From contig ONII01000011.1 in assembly GCA_900317845.1 (NCBI GenBank), forward strand, positions 109,933 to 173,932: a stretch of 64,000 nucleotides of DNA, written 5' to 3'. The position numbers were made by a program, and so were the translations under genes. The notes below the pieces were generated by a model. It saw only the letters and a program-made list of their open reading frames with translations, did not search any database and was not told where the DNA came from. The DNA comes from an uncultured Bacteroidales bacterium. GTDB lineage: Bacteria > Bacteroidota > Bacteroidia > Bacteroidales > UBA932. Shown here piece after piece: positions 42,401 to 49,293 of this stretch. How positions within the stretch are numbered: the first letter of the stretch is position 1; the number at the start of each line of letters is the position of its first letter.

Positions 42401-42562
42401 CGTCTTCTGGAAGGCAGCGGTTTTCTGGAAAGCGGCCGTTTTTTGGAAGGCGGCGGTTATTTGCGGAGGCGCAGCTGCCGTTTTCTGCGGAGCGGCCGCC
42501 GTTTTCTGTGGCGCGACCGCCGTCTTTTGCGGGGCGGCTTCTGTTTTCTGGGGATCGGCCAT
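39422..42562 (-). CDS. Membrane Ser/Thr protein kinase with Thr-repeat tail and peptidoglycan-binding domain
   Basis: A 1046-residue protein. Residues 4-58 hold eight PQKTAA/FQKTAA units. The kinase domain (about 80-345) has the glycine loop GSGSEG (93-98), Lys113, HKDIKPAN with Asp193 and DFG (213-215). A long middle region (about 350-700) is unrecognised. Several membrane helices lie at about 735-860 (TIALAVIPALILLTMLVFS and following) and one near 920. The C-terminus is a peptidoglycan-binding-1 domain (about 965-1035, TYGPATKKAVKAFQKANGL). It probably senses the envelope and phosphorylates itself and the operon's partners. Confidence 0.9.
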   Translation of the reverse strand: MADPQKTEAAPQKTAVAPQKTAAAPQKTAAAPPQITAAFQKTAAFQKTAAFQKTAAALGADGGTPVQGGAKTYEPGETIQVGKYSLTVKKVIGSGSEGVLYLVTDGKREYALKLCNPGFKTNQAAISAVKGLPKGYAVELVDYADNYELMAYYPEGSVGHGGFKGNEKWILAIVINTAMALDKLHKAGILHKDIKPANILIKDREKMATVLCDFGIADQLGKDGKCATQQLRTPIYAAPEVYTDTVTIADKTYIELTPKADFYSLGMTILSLWMGEGAFMAERQLAIDKVKGRIVIPADMPDPLARICRGLLIKNPGKRWAWEEIEKTLNGEEVPVEEDEIIEDLNITYNASKHLIANTPKELSECMADDIDLAKKYLYSGKIEKWLAPYPELVMEMEDIVDVRYPHDQEKGVFAAMFILNPGSTLPFSGTVRESGEHLQRDVRTLKDVSNFCNDAFPDKDTVNLIASWYFEEWARVRNKDLRLPVSRSSGDNNELETACLRVQTIDPLSDITLLNDPSNPYYAMTGPALGRILNMAYTLMYNYQDSGPGRKVHPYEAYIPHDLMMLFFMDFMAPEEYHYIPSFFDTKGDRFTQLRQWFVYCTDRNSDDFLNKCQPQDDYLYFAQVSAMKTIKGFGFTPFYDFVKSGDSATTLSQVFSHSSRELKVEYEKNGLAGFLAVHHHEDPEADLSAQFAYEKRLKDYLDDVRRIDDTQTPVVRFDEARKEADRILSDGKGRIHGLAARSVLQYVGTIALAVIPALILLTMLVFSIIENPILDTSGLKLQSFLWTIGLILGAVVFFTSDSSDVGCLPSLIAGGILAAIIWVIVKFLGGFVLYLFAALVLAVLIYFSIKTIFSPSPYARMARKFTKPGFDEKVLEPLYYAFSNDTSFDSSLNGAFDDDQIDNWKDDLKRRRTFVLIFIGAVWVLFAFSLFVPKSERFGRLSRPIFEKLEKVAPAQQGPALLEVESLEPGTRSEDVKTMQVFLKEAGYFVGTPSPTYGPATKKAVKAFQKANGLEQTGVADAQTIKKINELAAEASKAAEKEIQ
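42389..42553 (-). repeat. Tandem repeat encoding eight QKT/QIT units in the kinase N-terminus
   Basis: Units of 18-21 bp encode PQKT(E/A) four times, PQIT once and FQKT three times. The three FQKTAA units are adjacent 18-bp repeats. Copy number may vary between strains. Confidence 0.8.
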
Positions 42563-42568
42563 TAGCTC

Positions 42569-43483
42569 TTATCTTTTATAAACTTTCTTTTCGATTTTGG
42601 TGATGCAGAGTTCTGCGCCTTCCGTGCCTTCTTCCACCACATGCATGGTGTCGCAGGTGACCCACTCGCCACCGAATTCCGCGACGCAGCATTCCGACGG
42701 GTCTTTGTGCAGCACTTGGCATTTGTTGCATACCCAGCCCATGGTTTCCGTCACTTTTATCCCCCACCAGCGTTCTTCCATGACCTCCATCACGGCCACT
42801 TTGCGGGCCGTATAGTAGTTGCGCTGTTCTTGAGGGGTCATACCCACCGGCGGAAGCATTTCTTCCATCACTTTGTTGGCGTCTTCAATGGCCTGCGTAT
42901 ATTCTGCCATGATTTCTTCCCGGCTGCGACCCACTTTGCGGCTGGTGACTTTGGGTTTCTCCGCGGCCGTGAAGCCCACCTTGGCCATGAGGGCTTTCAG
43001 GCGGATTTCTGCCTCTGTGGGTTCTTCCGGGGTGCCGTCTTCCGGCTTGCCGGCCGTTTCCAGTTCCGCTTCCAACTGGGCTATTTTCACCAGCAGCCGG
43101 GCCGTCTCAAGGACCTTAGGGTCCTGTTTGGCTTTTTCCACCGCACGGCGGGCCGCCTTGGAGAGCGGCTGGCCGCACTGGCGGCAGAAGGGACGGAAAT
43201 TGCGGATGTGACAGGCCGGGCATTCTACGCCGTCTGCCGGCATGCCGCATTCCGGGCAATCTACATCCCCGGGGGTCATGGGGGCGCCGCAGAACGTGCA
43301 ATAATCTACCAGCTTACCGCCGCAGACCGGACAAATCTCATAGTCCGGGCGGTTCAGAGTGGCACCGCAATGCGGACACTTTCCGGACCCGTCCTGCGGC
43401 TGTTCCTGCTGCCGGGTGGCCATTTTTTCCGGCTCCCGGACAGCTGTATTTTCCCGTTCACGGGTTCTGACATTCTCTGCCAT
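42569..43483 (-). CDS. Multi-zinc-ribbon protein of the signalling operon
   Basis: A 304-residue cytoplasmic protein. After a charged start come four to five CxxC knuckles (CPHCGA, CPVCGG, CTFCGA, CPECGM, CPACH, CRQCGQ between about 36 and 105), then a helical region (EKAKQDPKVLETARLLVKIAQ). The C-terminal domain has another pair, WVCNKCQ and ECCVAEF. No catalytic motif is seen. It is probably a scaffold or substrate of the kinase or AAA protein. It is 5 nt from the TerB-like gene and 6 nt from the kinase gene. Confidence 0.8.
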   Translation of the reverse strand: MAENVRTRERENTAVREPEKMATRQQEQPQDGSGKCPHCGATLNRPDYEICPVCGGKLVDYCTFCGAPMTPGDVDCPECGMPADGVECPACHIRNFRPFCRQCGQPLSKAARRAVEKAKQDPKVLETARLLVKIAQLEAELETAGKPEDGTPEEPTEAEIRLKALMAKVGFTAAEKPKVTSRKVGRSREEIMAEYTQAIEDANKVMEEMLPPVGMTPQEQRNYYTARKVAVMEVMEERWWGIKVTETMGWVCNKCQVLHKDPSECCVAEFGGEWVTCDTMHVVEEGTEGAELCITKIEKKVYKR

Positions 43484-43488
43484 AGGGC

Positions 43489-44283
43489 TTAATCCGGGTA
43501 TCTGAGGAGGCCATCTACAGCGGCATCTACGGCATCCAGGGCCTCGGAAAAGAGCTTACGGCTGCGGAAGCCTTCTATCTCATAGCTTTGGTCGGTTTCC
43601 AGGGCAAAGACAATGTTGCCATAGATGGGATAACCGCCACCATAGAGGATGGTTGCCGGCATATTGTCTCCCACGGTTTGGTTGTAGCCGTTACGGGCCA
43701 CCATGAATACCAGGTGACGACCGTTCAGGCGGAGCTGCTGGGTAAGGGCGTTCAGCGGAGCGGTGTAGCGGACAATCTCCACACGGTCTGCGCCAATCCA
43801 TTCTGCCAGCTGGTCCCCCAGGACATTCCAGTCCTCCGACTCACACTGGTGCGAACCCACCATACCCTGGAAACTCACGGTGAAGAAGGCGGGCATAATC
43901 TGGTCTTCGTCATCCTCTTCCTGGGGTTCTTCCGGCTCACTGTCATCCACCGGGTCCGGCAGGTTGCAGTATTCGCTGATTTGCAGATAAAGCTGCTCCT
44001 CCCGTTCGGTGAGGTCTCCTTCGCACACTATCTTGGCAAAGACGTTGGCCATTTCCTGCTTGGCTTCATCATCGGCCTGGGAAATGAGCTGCAGGGCCTT
44101 GGCGTCCTCCATGCTCTCTCCATACGCCATGAGCTGGTTCACCGTGCTCTGGTCCAGGCCTTCGAAGCGCTGGAAAAAGTCGAAAAGGTGTTTGACCTCA
44201 TTGCCGGTCACCTCTCCGTCTGCGCTGGCCAGATGGACGGAGATTTTATAAATGGCGGCTAAAGTTTCGAGTGTTATTTTCAT
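43489..44283 (-). CDS. TerB-like helical protein with C-terminal unknown domain
   Basis: A 264-residue protein. Residues about 1-110 have the TerB/DjlA-like helical pattern (ISVHLASADGEVTGNEVKHL, then VCEGDLTEREEQLYLQI), a domain linked to envelope stress and metal-binding roles. An acidic linker (DSEPEEPQEEDDEDQ) leads to a domain of about 135 residues, IMPAFFTVSF to the end, that I do not recognise. There are no membrane segments. It lies second in the operon, 42 nt after the 103-residue gene. The TerB assignment rests on pattern and is moderately sure. Confidence 0.7.
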   Translation of the reverse strand: MKITLETLAAIYKISVHLASADGEVTGNEVKHLFDFFQRFEGLDQSTVNQLMAYGESMEDAKALQLISQADDEAKQEMANVFAKIVCEGDLTEREEQLYLQISEYCNLPDPVDDSEPEEPQEEDDEDQIMPAFFTVSFQGMVGSHQCESEDWNVLGDQLAEWIGADRVEIVRYTAPLNALTQQLRLNGRHLVFMVARNGYNQTVGDNMPATILYGGGYPIYGNIVFALETDQSYEIEGFRSRKLFSEALDAVDAAVDGLLRYPD

Positions 44284-44325
44284 ATCGGGTTGTGTTTAAT
44301 TACTATGCATATCTTCTTCCTCTTC

Positions 44326-44637
44326 CTACTCCGGGAATTCCAGCACGGCGTGCAGCAGGAAATTGGTGTAGTTGCGGCCGCCTTCGTCCATTTTGACGAC
44401 GGTTTTGTCCTCATGGACGGTATAGTCCGTGTTGCCGTAACGGAGCACCACCTTTTGGTCATCGAAAGCAACTACGCTGATGCGGTCGAACAGGCCGCCG
44501 GAGTCTTCATAGGAAAGGGCCATGCCCGGCTGAAGGTCCTCCGGAGTGAAAGAAGTGCGGTCACAGAACCAGTTGCGGATGCCCGGATCTGAGGAGCAGT
44601 AATCTACATCGATGTGGAGGTGGGACCATTTTTTCAT
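44326..44637 (-). CDS. Small acidic protein, first gene of the signalling operon
   Basis: A 103-residue protein (MKKWSHLHIDVDYCSSDPGIRNWF...) rich in Asp and aromatic residues, with a beta-rich pattern (ISVVAFDDQKVVLRYGNTDYTV). There is no signal peptide and the family is not recognised. It is preceded by a TATATTTG box with a leader of about 15 nt. Its position at the operon head suggests a component or regulator of the kinase system. Confidence 0.7.
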   Translation of the reverse strand: MKKWSHLHIDVDYCSSDPGIRNWFCDRTSFTPEDLQPGMALSYEDSGGLFDRISVVAFDDQKVVLRYGNTDYTVHEDKTVVKMDEGGRNYTNFLLHAVLEFPE

Positions 44638-44659
44638 AATACAAAGATGTTAACTTCTA

Positions 44660-44691
44660 CAAATATAAATGTTTTCGTTCAACAATACAAT
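44660..44691 (-). promoter_or_regulatory. Promoter of the kinase/phosphatase operon
   Basis: Minus strand: ATTG (44691-44688, three of four matches to TTTG), 20 bp, TATATTTG (44667-44660). Confidence 0.6.
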
Positions 44692-44724
44692 TGTTTTCCG
44701 GATTAAAAAAAATCACTATCTTTG
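44691..44724 (+). promoter_or_regulatory. Promoter of the divergent 563-aa membrane protein gene
   Basis: TATCTTTG (44717-44724) is a good -7 box; TTGTTTT (44691-44697) covers the -33 position. The upstream element overlaps that of the opposite operon, so the two promoters share a control region. Confidence 0.6.
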
Positions 44725-44745
44725 AAAGAACAAACACAACACGCC

Positions 44746-46437
44746 ATGTCACAGATGCTCACCTACCCGGGGTTTTCCGTGGTTTTCATCCAGACTTTCT
44801 CCGTGCACCACACCAAGGAGTTTATCCTGCCGCAATATGGCGTCCAGGACAGAAACTTTGCAGACTACGACGAATCCCGCGGCGTGTACATAGAAAAGGC
44901 AGATGCCCTGCAGGTGCCCATCGCCATGGTGGAGCGGGATATCGAGAACCAGATCTTTGTCCTGCCGCAAAAAACATCGGCCCAGGAAAATGTGCGCCGA
45001 TACAGCCTCAGGGGCTTTGATTTCACCATGCCCATCGTGCCCGCCCCGGACGAGTCCATCTACGAAGCCACCCTCAAGGGCCACTGCAACGTGGAGATGA
45101 ACCTGTTCTTTGGCCATACCGTGAGCATCACTTACCGCTTCCTCTTCGACGGCCATGCCTGCCGGCTGTCCCGTCCGGTCACCACAGACCACATCATCGC
45201 TTTTCTGAGCAACTGGCTCAGCGCGGAATTCTGGTCCAAGGAGGAAGGCGGTGACAAAACCGCCATCGACTACGAAACCCATTTTGCCGTGGATGCCATT
45301 TGGCTGGACGCCATGGGCAATCCGCTGGAGGAGCCCGAGTCCATCGCCAACCTCGGTACCGGCCGCAGCTTCGACGCCGTGGCCCTCCGCTACAAAAACT
45401 TCATCTACCAGCATTGCTCCCGTTTCAAGGAAGACACTCCGCTCGCGGAGCGAAAGCGCCTCCTGCGCCGCTGGACGCCCGGTTCCTTCTCCGTAGACAA
45501 CGACCTCCATTATGCCATGGTGGACGTCTGGGAAAACATTCAGCATCTGGAGCCGGACGGCACGGACCTCTTTGCCCCGGACCGCCCGGACCGTCTGTCG
45601 GAGGCGGAAATTATCGACCATATCCGGGAAGAACACAAGAACGAGCTCATCGGCCTGCTGTCCCTGTACCCGGAAGAATGGCCCTACCGGGATCCGGCTG
45701 CGTATGATGAAGTGTGCGGGGAAAACATCGCCATTGACACGGACGACCTTGTCCTTGCCGGCAGCAGCCTGTGCGTGGTCATCGGCACCTACGGCCGCCG
45801 GGGCGCCGGAGAGGAAGGAGTCAACTGGGTGGAGCACCTCAAGGAGCGCGCCCACTACCACGTCTCCTGGCCGGAATACCTCCTGATTCTGCAAATGATC
45901 CTGGCCAAGAAGTATGTCATCGGCCTGGCCACGGATACGGTGGTGCTGTCCACCCTCGACGCAGAGAAAAAGTCGTCCCAGGACCTGATTGGCGCCAACG
46001 CTGCCCTGTCCATGCGCCTCACCCGGATGGTCACCCAGCTGGACGTGGTCAAGTACTCCAAGTTCCCCTCGCACAAGGTCATGTTCGACCGCACCACCGC
46101 CCGCCTGGGCCTGGGGGACGATTACGAGCGCCTGGCCGCCCTCATGGAAAACGTAGACAACAGCCTGCACAACCTGTCGGACTACAAGTCCATGCGCAGC
46201 GAGTTCCTCCTGAACATTATCCTGGCCATCATTTCCGTTGCGTCCACCTTCGAACTGTTCTTCCAGGAAGACGAAATGCCTTTCCTCACCTACTTCGGAT
46301 TCGAAAGCAACCGCCTCTCTGCCATTGTGCTGGCCGCGGTTGCCGGCGTCACCATATTTGCCCTGCTACTGGTGCTCACCAATTCCATCAGGAGCATTTG
46401 GGAGAGAATTAAATCACTATTTAGCTATGAAGATTGA
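44746..46437 (+). CDS. Uncharacterised protein with two C-terminal membrane helices, divergent to the signalling operon
   Basis: A 563-residue protein starting MSQMLTYPGF; the ATG at 44746 fits the promoter better than a TTG at 44722 inside the -7 box. The long soluble N-terminal part mixes strands and helices (ENQIFVLPQK, SLRGFDFTMPIVPAPDES). A helical segment (LMENVDNSLHNLSDYKSMRSE) precedes two membrane helices (about 490-505 and 525-550). The overall plan recalls CorA-like proteins, but the GMN motif is absent. It shares a divergent control region with the kinase operon, which suggests a joint function. It overlaps the next gene by 11 nt. Confidence 0.7.
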   Translation: MSQMLTYPGFSVVFIQTFSVHHTKEFILPQYGVQDRNFADYDESRGVYIEKADALQVPIAMVERDIENQIFVLPQKTSAQENVRRYSLRGFDFTMPIVPAPDESIYEATLKGHCNVEMNLFFGHTVSITYRFLFDGHACRLSRPVTTDHIIAFLSNWLSAEFWSKEEGGDKTAIDYETHFAVDAIWLDAMGNPLEEPESIANLGTGRSFDAVALRYKNFIYQHCSRFKEDTPLAERKRLLRRWTPGSFSVDNDLHYAMVDVWENIQHLEPDGTDLFAPDRPDRLSEAEIIDHIREEHKNELIGLLSLYPEEWPYRDPAAYDEVCGENIAIDTDDLVLAGSSLCVVIGTYGRRGAGEEGVNWVEHLKERAHYHVSWPEYLLILQMILAKKYVIGLATDTVVLSTLDAEKKSSQDLIGANAALSMRLTRMVTQLDVVKYSKFPSHKVMFDRTTARLGLGDDYERLAALMENVDNSLHNLSDYKSMRSEFLLNIILAIISVASTFELFFQEDEMPFLTYFGFESNRLSAIVLAAVAGVTIFALLLVLTNSIRSIWERIKSLFSYED

Positions 46438-46990
46438 GTTTGCCACTGTGCAAGACGCTCCGGCGCTTGCCGATATTTTCTTTTCTCATCTTGCCGCCCA
46501 CCCGGAATACATCTCCCACGGAGAAATGCAGATGGGCGTAGGCGAAGGAGTTATCCGGGACGGCGTACTGGTAGCGCAAACCGCCCCCGACGGCCGCGAG
46601 AAATGGATGAAATACATCCAGTTACACCTGGAGAATGAGGAACTTGCAAGGGTCTGGAAGGCCGTATCGGACCAAGGAGAAATCGTGGGTTTTGTAGTGG
46701 CCGATATCGAGGACGACGGAGACGCTCCCTTTGGGATGGTCTGCGACGTCCTGGTCAAGGAGGCGTGCCGCGGCTGCGGCGCCGGAGAAGCCCTGCTGCA
46801 AACGGCCATCGCCTGGCTCCGCGAGCGCGGCGTCAGCGGCATCTACCTGGAGTCCGGCAAAAACAACCACGCCGCCCACCGCTTCTTCGAAAAGCGCGGC
46901 TTCTGCGAATGGGCTCCTTGGTCTGGTCCGCCAGCTTCATGGCGCTGGTGGAGAGGACTTTCTGGAGGGTTAGGGAGTACTGGGCGGTGA
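46427..46990 (+). CDS. GNAT-family N-acetyltransferase with an abnormal C-terminus
   Basis: A 187-residue protein with GNAT motif A around VCDVLVKEACRGCGAGEALL and motif B in SGIYLESGKNNHAAHRFFEKRGF. Proteins of this family normally end 10-15 residues after FFEKRGF with a beta strand. Here the reading frame continues into about 25 Trp/Gly/Pro-rich residues that are antisense to the neighbouring lipoprotein gene. A deletion joining the two convergent 3' ends would explain this. The substrate is unknown. It overlaps the preceding gene by 11 nt. Confidence 0.8.
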   Translation: MKIEFATVQDAPALADIFFSHLAAHPEYISHGEMQMGVGEGVIRDGVLVAQTAPDGREKWMKYIQLHLENEELARVWKAVSDQGEIVGFVVADIEDDGDAPFGMVCDVLVKEACRGCGAGEALLQTAIAWLRERGVSGIYLESGKNNHAAHRFFEKRGFCEWAPWSGPPASWRWWRGLSGGLGSTGR

Positions 46991-47264
46991 CGGTGTCCTT
47001 CACTTGGTCGTAGAAGGTATCGGCGGCCTTTTCCACATTCTCGAAGGTGCTGGCGCGATTGTAAATGAAGGCATAGGGCGATGCCCCGGCGGCCTTGTAG
47101 GCGGCCTCGTCCAGGAGTTTGCCCATGGCCGCCCCGGCCACGCTGTCCTGCAGCTCCTCAAAATCGGTCACCTCCGTGTAAATGTACACCCAGTTGTTCA
47201 CAGTTTTGGAGCAGGCGCATAGCACCACAGCAGCCGCCAGGGCCGGTATAACCCACTTTTTCAT
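46833..47264 (-). CDS. Uncharacterised lipoprotein with an altered C-terminus
   Basis: A 143-residue protein with a signal and lipobox (VLCAC, Cys18). A helical domain (EELQDSVAGAAMGKLLDEAAY, then YDQVKDTVTAQYSLTLQKVL) runs to about residue 115. The last 25 residues (PIRRSRAFRRSGGRRG...) are Arg-rich and antisense to the GNAT core, so they are probably not original. It is 2 nt downstream of clpX. Function unknown. Confidence 0.65.
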   Translation of the reverse strand: MKKWVIPALAAAVVLCACSKTVNNWVYIYTEVTDFEELQDSVAGAAMGKLLDEAAYKAAGASPYAFIYNRASTFENVEKAADTFYDQVKDTVTAQYSLTLQKVLSTSAMKLADQTKEPIRRSRAFRRSGGRRGCFCRTPGRCR

Positions 47265-47266
47265 CC

Positions 47267-48493
47267 CTATTTCTCCAGTCTGGCCTTGGCGTAGTCCAAG
47301 GTGAGGGTGAACGTTTTCTTATGGGACGACGGAGCCTCGAACATGGCATCCGCCATCACCTTTTCACAGATGCTCCTGAGGCCGCGGGCCCCCAGCTTGT
47401 TCTTGAGGGCGGTATCTACAATGAGATCCATTACGGCCGGCTCAATTTCCAGCTTGATGCCGTCCAGCTCGAACATCTTCTGATACTGGCGCAGCAAAGC
47501 GTTTTTGGGCTCGGTGAGGATGCGCTTCAGGCTGTCTCTGTCCAGCTGGTCCAGATACGTGATGACCGGCAGACGGCCTACAATCTCAGGAATAAGTCCA
47601 TAGGCCCTGAGGTCCATGGCATCTACATACTCCAAGAGGTTGTCTTTGTCGATGCGCTGCTTTTCCTCCGCCCCGAAGCCGATAATCTGGGTATTCTTCC
47701 GGAGGGCGATATGCCGCTCAATGCCCTCGAAGGCGCCGCCGCAGATGAACAGGATATTCTGCGTGTTCACATGAATGAACTCCTGCTCCGGATGCTTGCG
47801 GCCCCCTTTGGGCGGCACATTCACGATGCTGCCCTCCAGGAGCTTGAGCATGGCTTGCTGTACGCCCTCGCCGGAAACGTCGCGCGTAATGGAAGGGTTG
47901 TCGCTCTTGCGGGCAATTTTGTCTATCTCGTCGATGAACACAATGCCCCGCTCCGCCTTCACCTGGTCAAAATCGGCCTCCTGCAAAAGGCGTGTAAGGA
48001 TGCTTTCCACATCCTCGCCCACATAACCGGCTTCCGTAAGCACCGTGGCATCCACGATGGTAAACGGTACGTCCAGCATCTTGGCGATGGTGCGGGCCAG
48101 CAGCGTTTTACCCGTACCGGTGGGCCCTACCAGCAGGATGTTGCTCTTTTCCAGTTCCACGCCGTCATCGGCCTTCTCAATCAGGTTGTGTTGCACGCGT
48201 TTGTAGTGGTTGTACACGGCCACCGCCAATACCTTTTTGGCGCGGTCCTGCCCAATCACATACTGGTCCAGATAGTCCTTGATTTCCTGCGGCTTGGGTG
48301 CTTTCCCCAGCTTGGGAGCCGGCCCGGCGGCCTTTTTCCGGTCCCCTTCCAGTTCCTCTACATACTGGGCAGCCAGTTTGGCACAGTCCGAGCAAATAAA
48401 CCCGTCCATCCCTTGCAGCATGAAAGGGACTTCTGCGTCTGTCCGTCCACAAAAGACACAACGACTACCCCGTGACGATACTTTTTTAGCCAT
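47267..48493 (-). CDS. clpX: ATP-dependent Clp protease ATP-binding subunit ClpX
   Basis: A 408-residue AAA+ unfoldase. The N-terminal zinc-binding domain has CVFCGRTD and CSDCAKL. Walker A is GPTGTGKTL and Walker B is IVFIDEIDK; pore loops follow [15 protein letters not shown], and the sensor and arginine-finger regions are standard. It feeds substrates to ClpP. Start and stop codons of clpP and clpX share one base (TAATG), so translation is coupled. Confidence 0.98.
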   Translation of the reverse strand: MAKKVSSRGSRCVFCGRTDAEVPFMLQGMDGFICSDCAKLAAQYVEELEGDRKKAAGPAPKLGKAPKPQEIKDYLDQYVIGQDRAKKVLAVAVYNHYKRVQHNLIEKADDGVELEKSNILLVGPTGTGKTLLARTIAKMLDVPFTIVDATVLTEAGYVGEDVESILTRLLQEADFDQVKAERGIVFIDEIDKIARKSDNPSITRDVSGEGVQQAMLKLLEGSIVNVPPKGGRKHPEQEFIHVNTQNILFICGGAFEGIERHIALRKNTQIIGFGAEEKQRIDKDNLLEYVDAMDLRAYGLIPEIVGRLPVITYLDQLDRDSLKRILTEPKNALLRQYQKMFELDGIKLEIEPAVMDLIVDTALKNKLGARGLRSICEKVMADAMFEAPSSHKKTFTLTLDYAKARLEK

Positions 48494-49167
48494 TAGCGGG
48501 CTCTTTTACGAAGAATTTCATCGACCATGCCGTACGCAAGCGCTTCTTCTGCGCTCATCCAATAGTCGCGTTCGCCGTCCTGGGCCACTTTTTCATAGGG
48601 CTGACCGGTGTGCTGGGCAATGATATTGAACAGTTCCGTACGGGTTTTCTCAATTTCCTTGGCGGCAATAAGGATTTCCGTGGCCTGGCCCTGGGCACCG
48701 CCCAGCGGCTGATGAATGAGCACGCGGGAGTGCGGGAGCACGCTGCGTTTGCCCTTTTCACCGGCGCACAGCAGCACAGCGCCCATGCTGGCGGCCATGC
48801 CCGTGCACACGGTAGCCACGTCCGGCTGCACCAGCTGCATGGTGTCGTAGATGCCCAGGCCACTGGTTACCTGCCCGCCGGGGGTGTTCAGGTACATGGT
48901 AATGTCGGCATGGGAATCATTGGACGCCAGGAACAGCAGCTGGGCCTGGATGATGTTGGCCACATCGTCGTCGATGGGCACGCCCAGGAAGATGATGCGG
49001 TCCATCATCAGGCGGCTGAATACATCCATCTGAGCCACATTCAACTTCCTTTCCTCCGTAATGGTAGGATTGATGTATCCGTCATACACACTGGTATAAC
49101 GGTCAAGGGTCATGGAAGATATTCCACGGCCCTTCACTGCAAACTTGTCAAATTCTGTCATATTCAA
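48493..49167 (-). CDS. clpP: ATP-dependent Clp protease proteolytic subunit ClpP
   Basis: A 224-residue serine peptidase with the nucleophile in [13 protein letters not shown], the His in [15 protein letters not shown] and the Asp in the following helix region. It forms the double heptamer degraded-protein chamber with ClpX. It is about 20 residues longer than many homologues at the N-terminus. It lies downstream of tig, separated by a large hairpin element that may set the relative output of the two genes. Confidence 0.97.
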   Translation of the reverse strand: MNMTEFDKFAVKGRGISSMTLDRYTSVYDGYINPTITEERKLNVAQMDVFSRLMMDRIIFLGVPIDDDVANIIQAQLLFLASNDSHADITMYLNTPGGQVTSGLGIYDTMQLVQPDVATVCTGMAASMGAVLLCAGEKGKRSVLPHSRVLIHQPLGGAQGQATEILIAAKEIEKTRTELFNIIAQHTGQPYEKVAQDGERDYWMSAEEALAYGMVDEILRKRAR

Positions 49168-49175
49168 TTAACGGA

Positions 49176-49289
49176 AGAAATTTATTGTTTGAAAACCCAT
49201 GGCCACCCTCGGCCCTGTAAGAGGGAGGGGCCCGCCGCGAAGCGGTGGGAGGGGTCGGCGGAGCCGACGGTTTTCAAACAAAAATTTCT
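49176..49289. repeat. Composite inverted-repeat element between tig and clpP
   Basis: Outer arms AGAAATTT(A)TTGTTTGAAAACC (49176-49197) and its complement (49269-49289) pair over 21 bp with one bulged base. The 71-bp centre contains two small perfect hairpins, CCGC-GAA-GCGG and GTCGGC-GGA-GCCGAC. It may be a miniature mobile element or an intra-operon attenuator. Confidence 0.8.
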
Positions 49290-49293
49290 GTAG

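Noticed and set aside
42389-42553. CRISPR-like array
   Set aside because: The units are contiguous, 18-21 bp, without spacers and in frame with the kinase.
34819-44637. Type VI secretion regulatory cluster (PpkA/PppA/Fha)
   Set aside because: Kinase, phosphatase and FHA are present, but no Tss sheath, baseplate or membrane-complex genes lie nearby, and the four-module AAA protein is CbbX-like, not ClpV.
44746-46437. CorA-type magnesium transporter
   Set aside because: The two C-terminal membrane helices fit, but the GMN motif and CorA helix pattern are missing.
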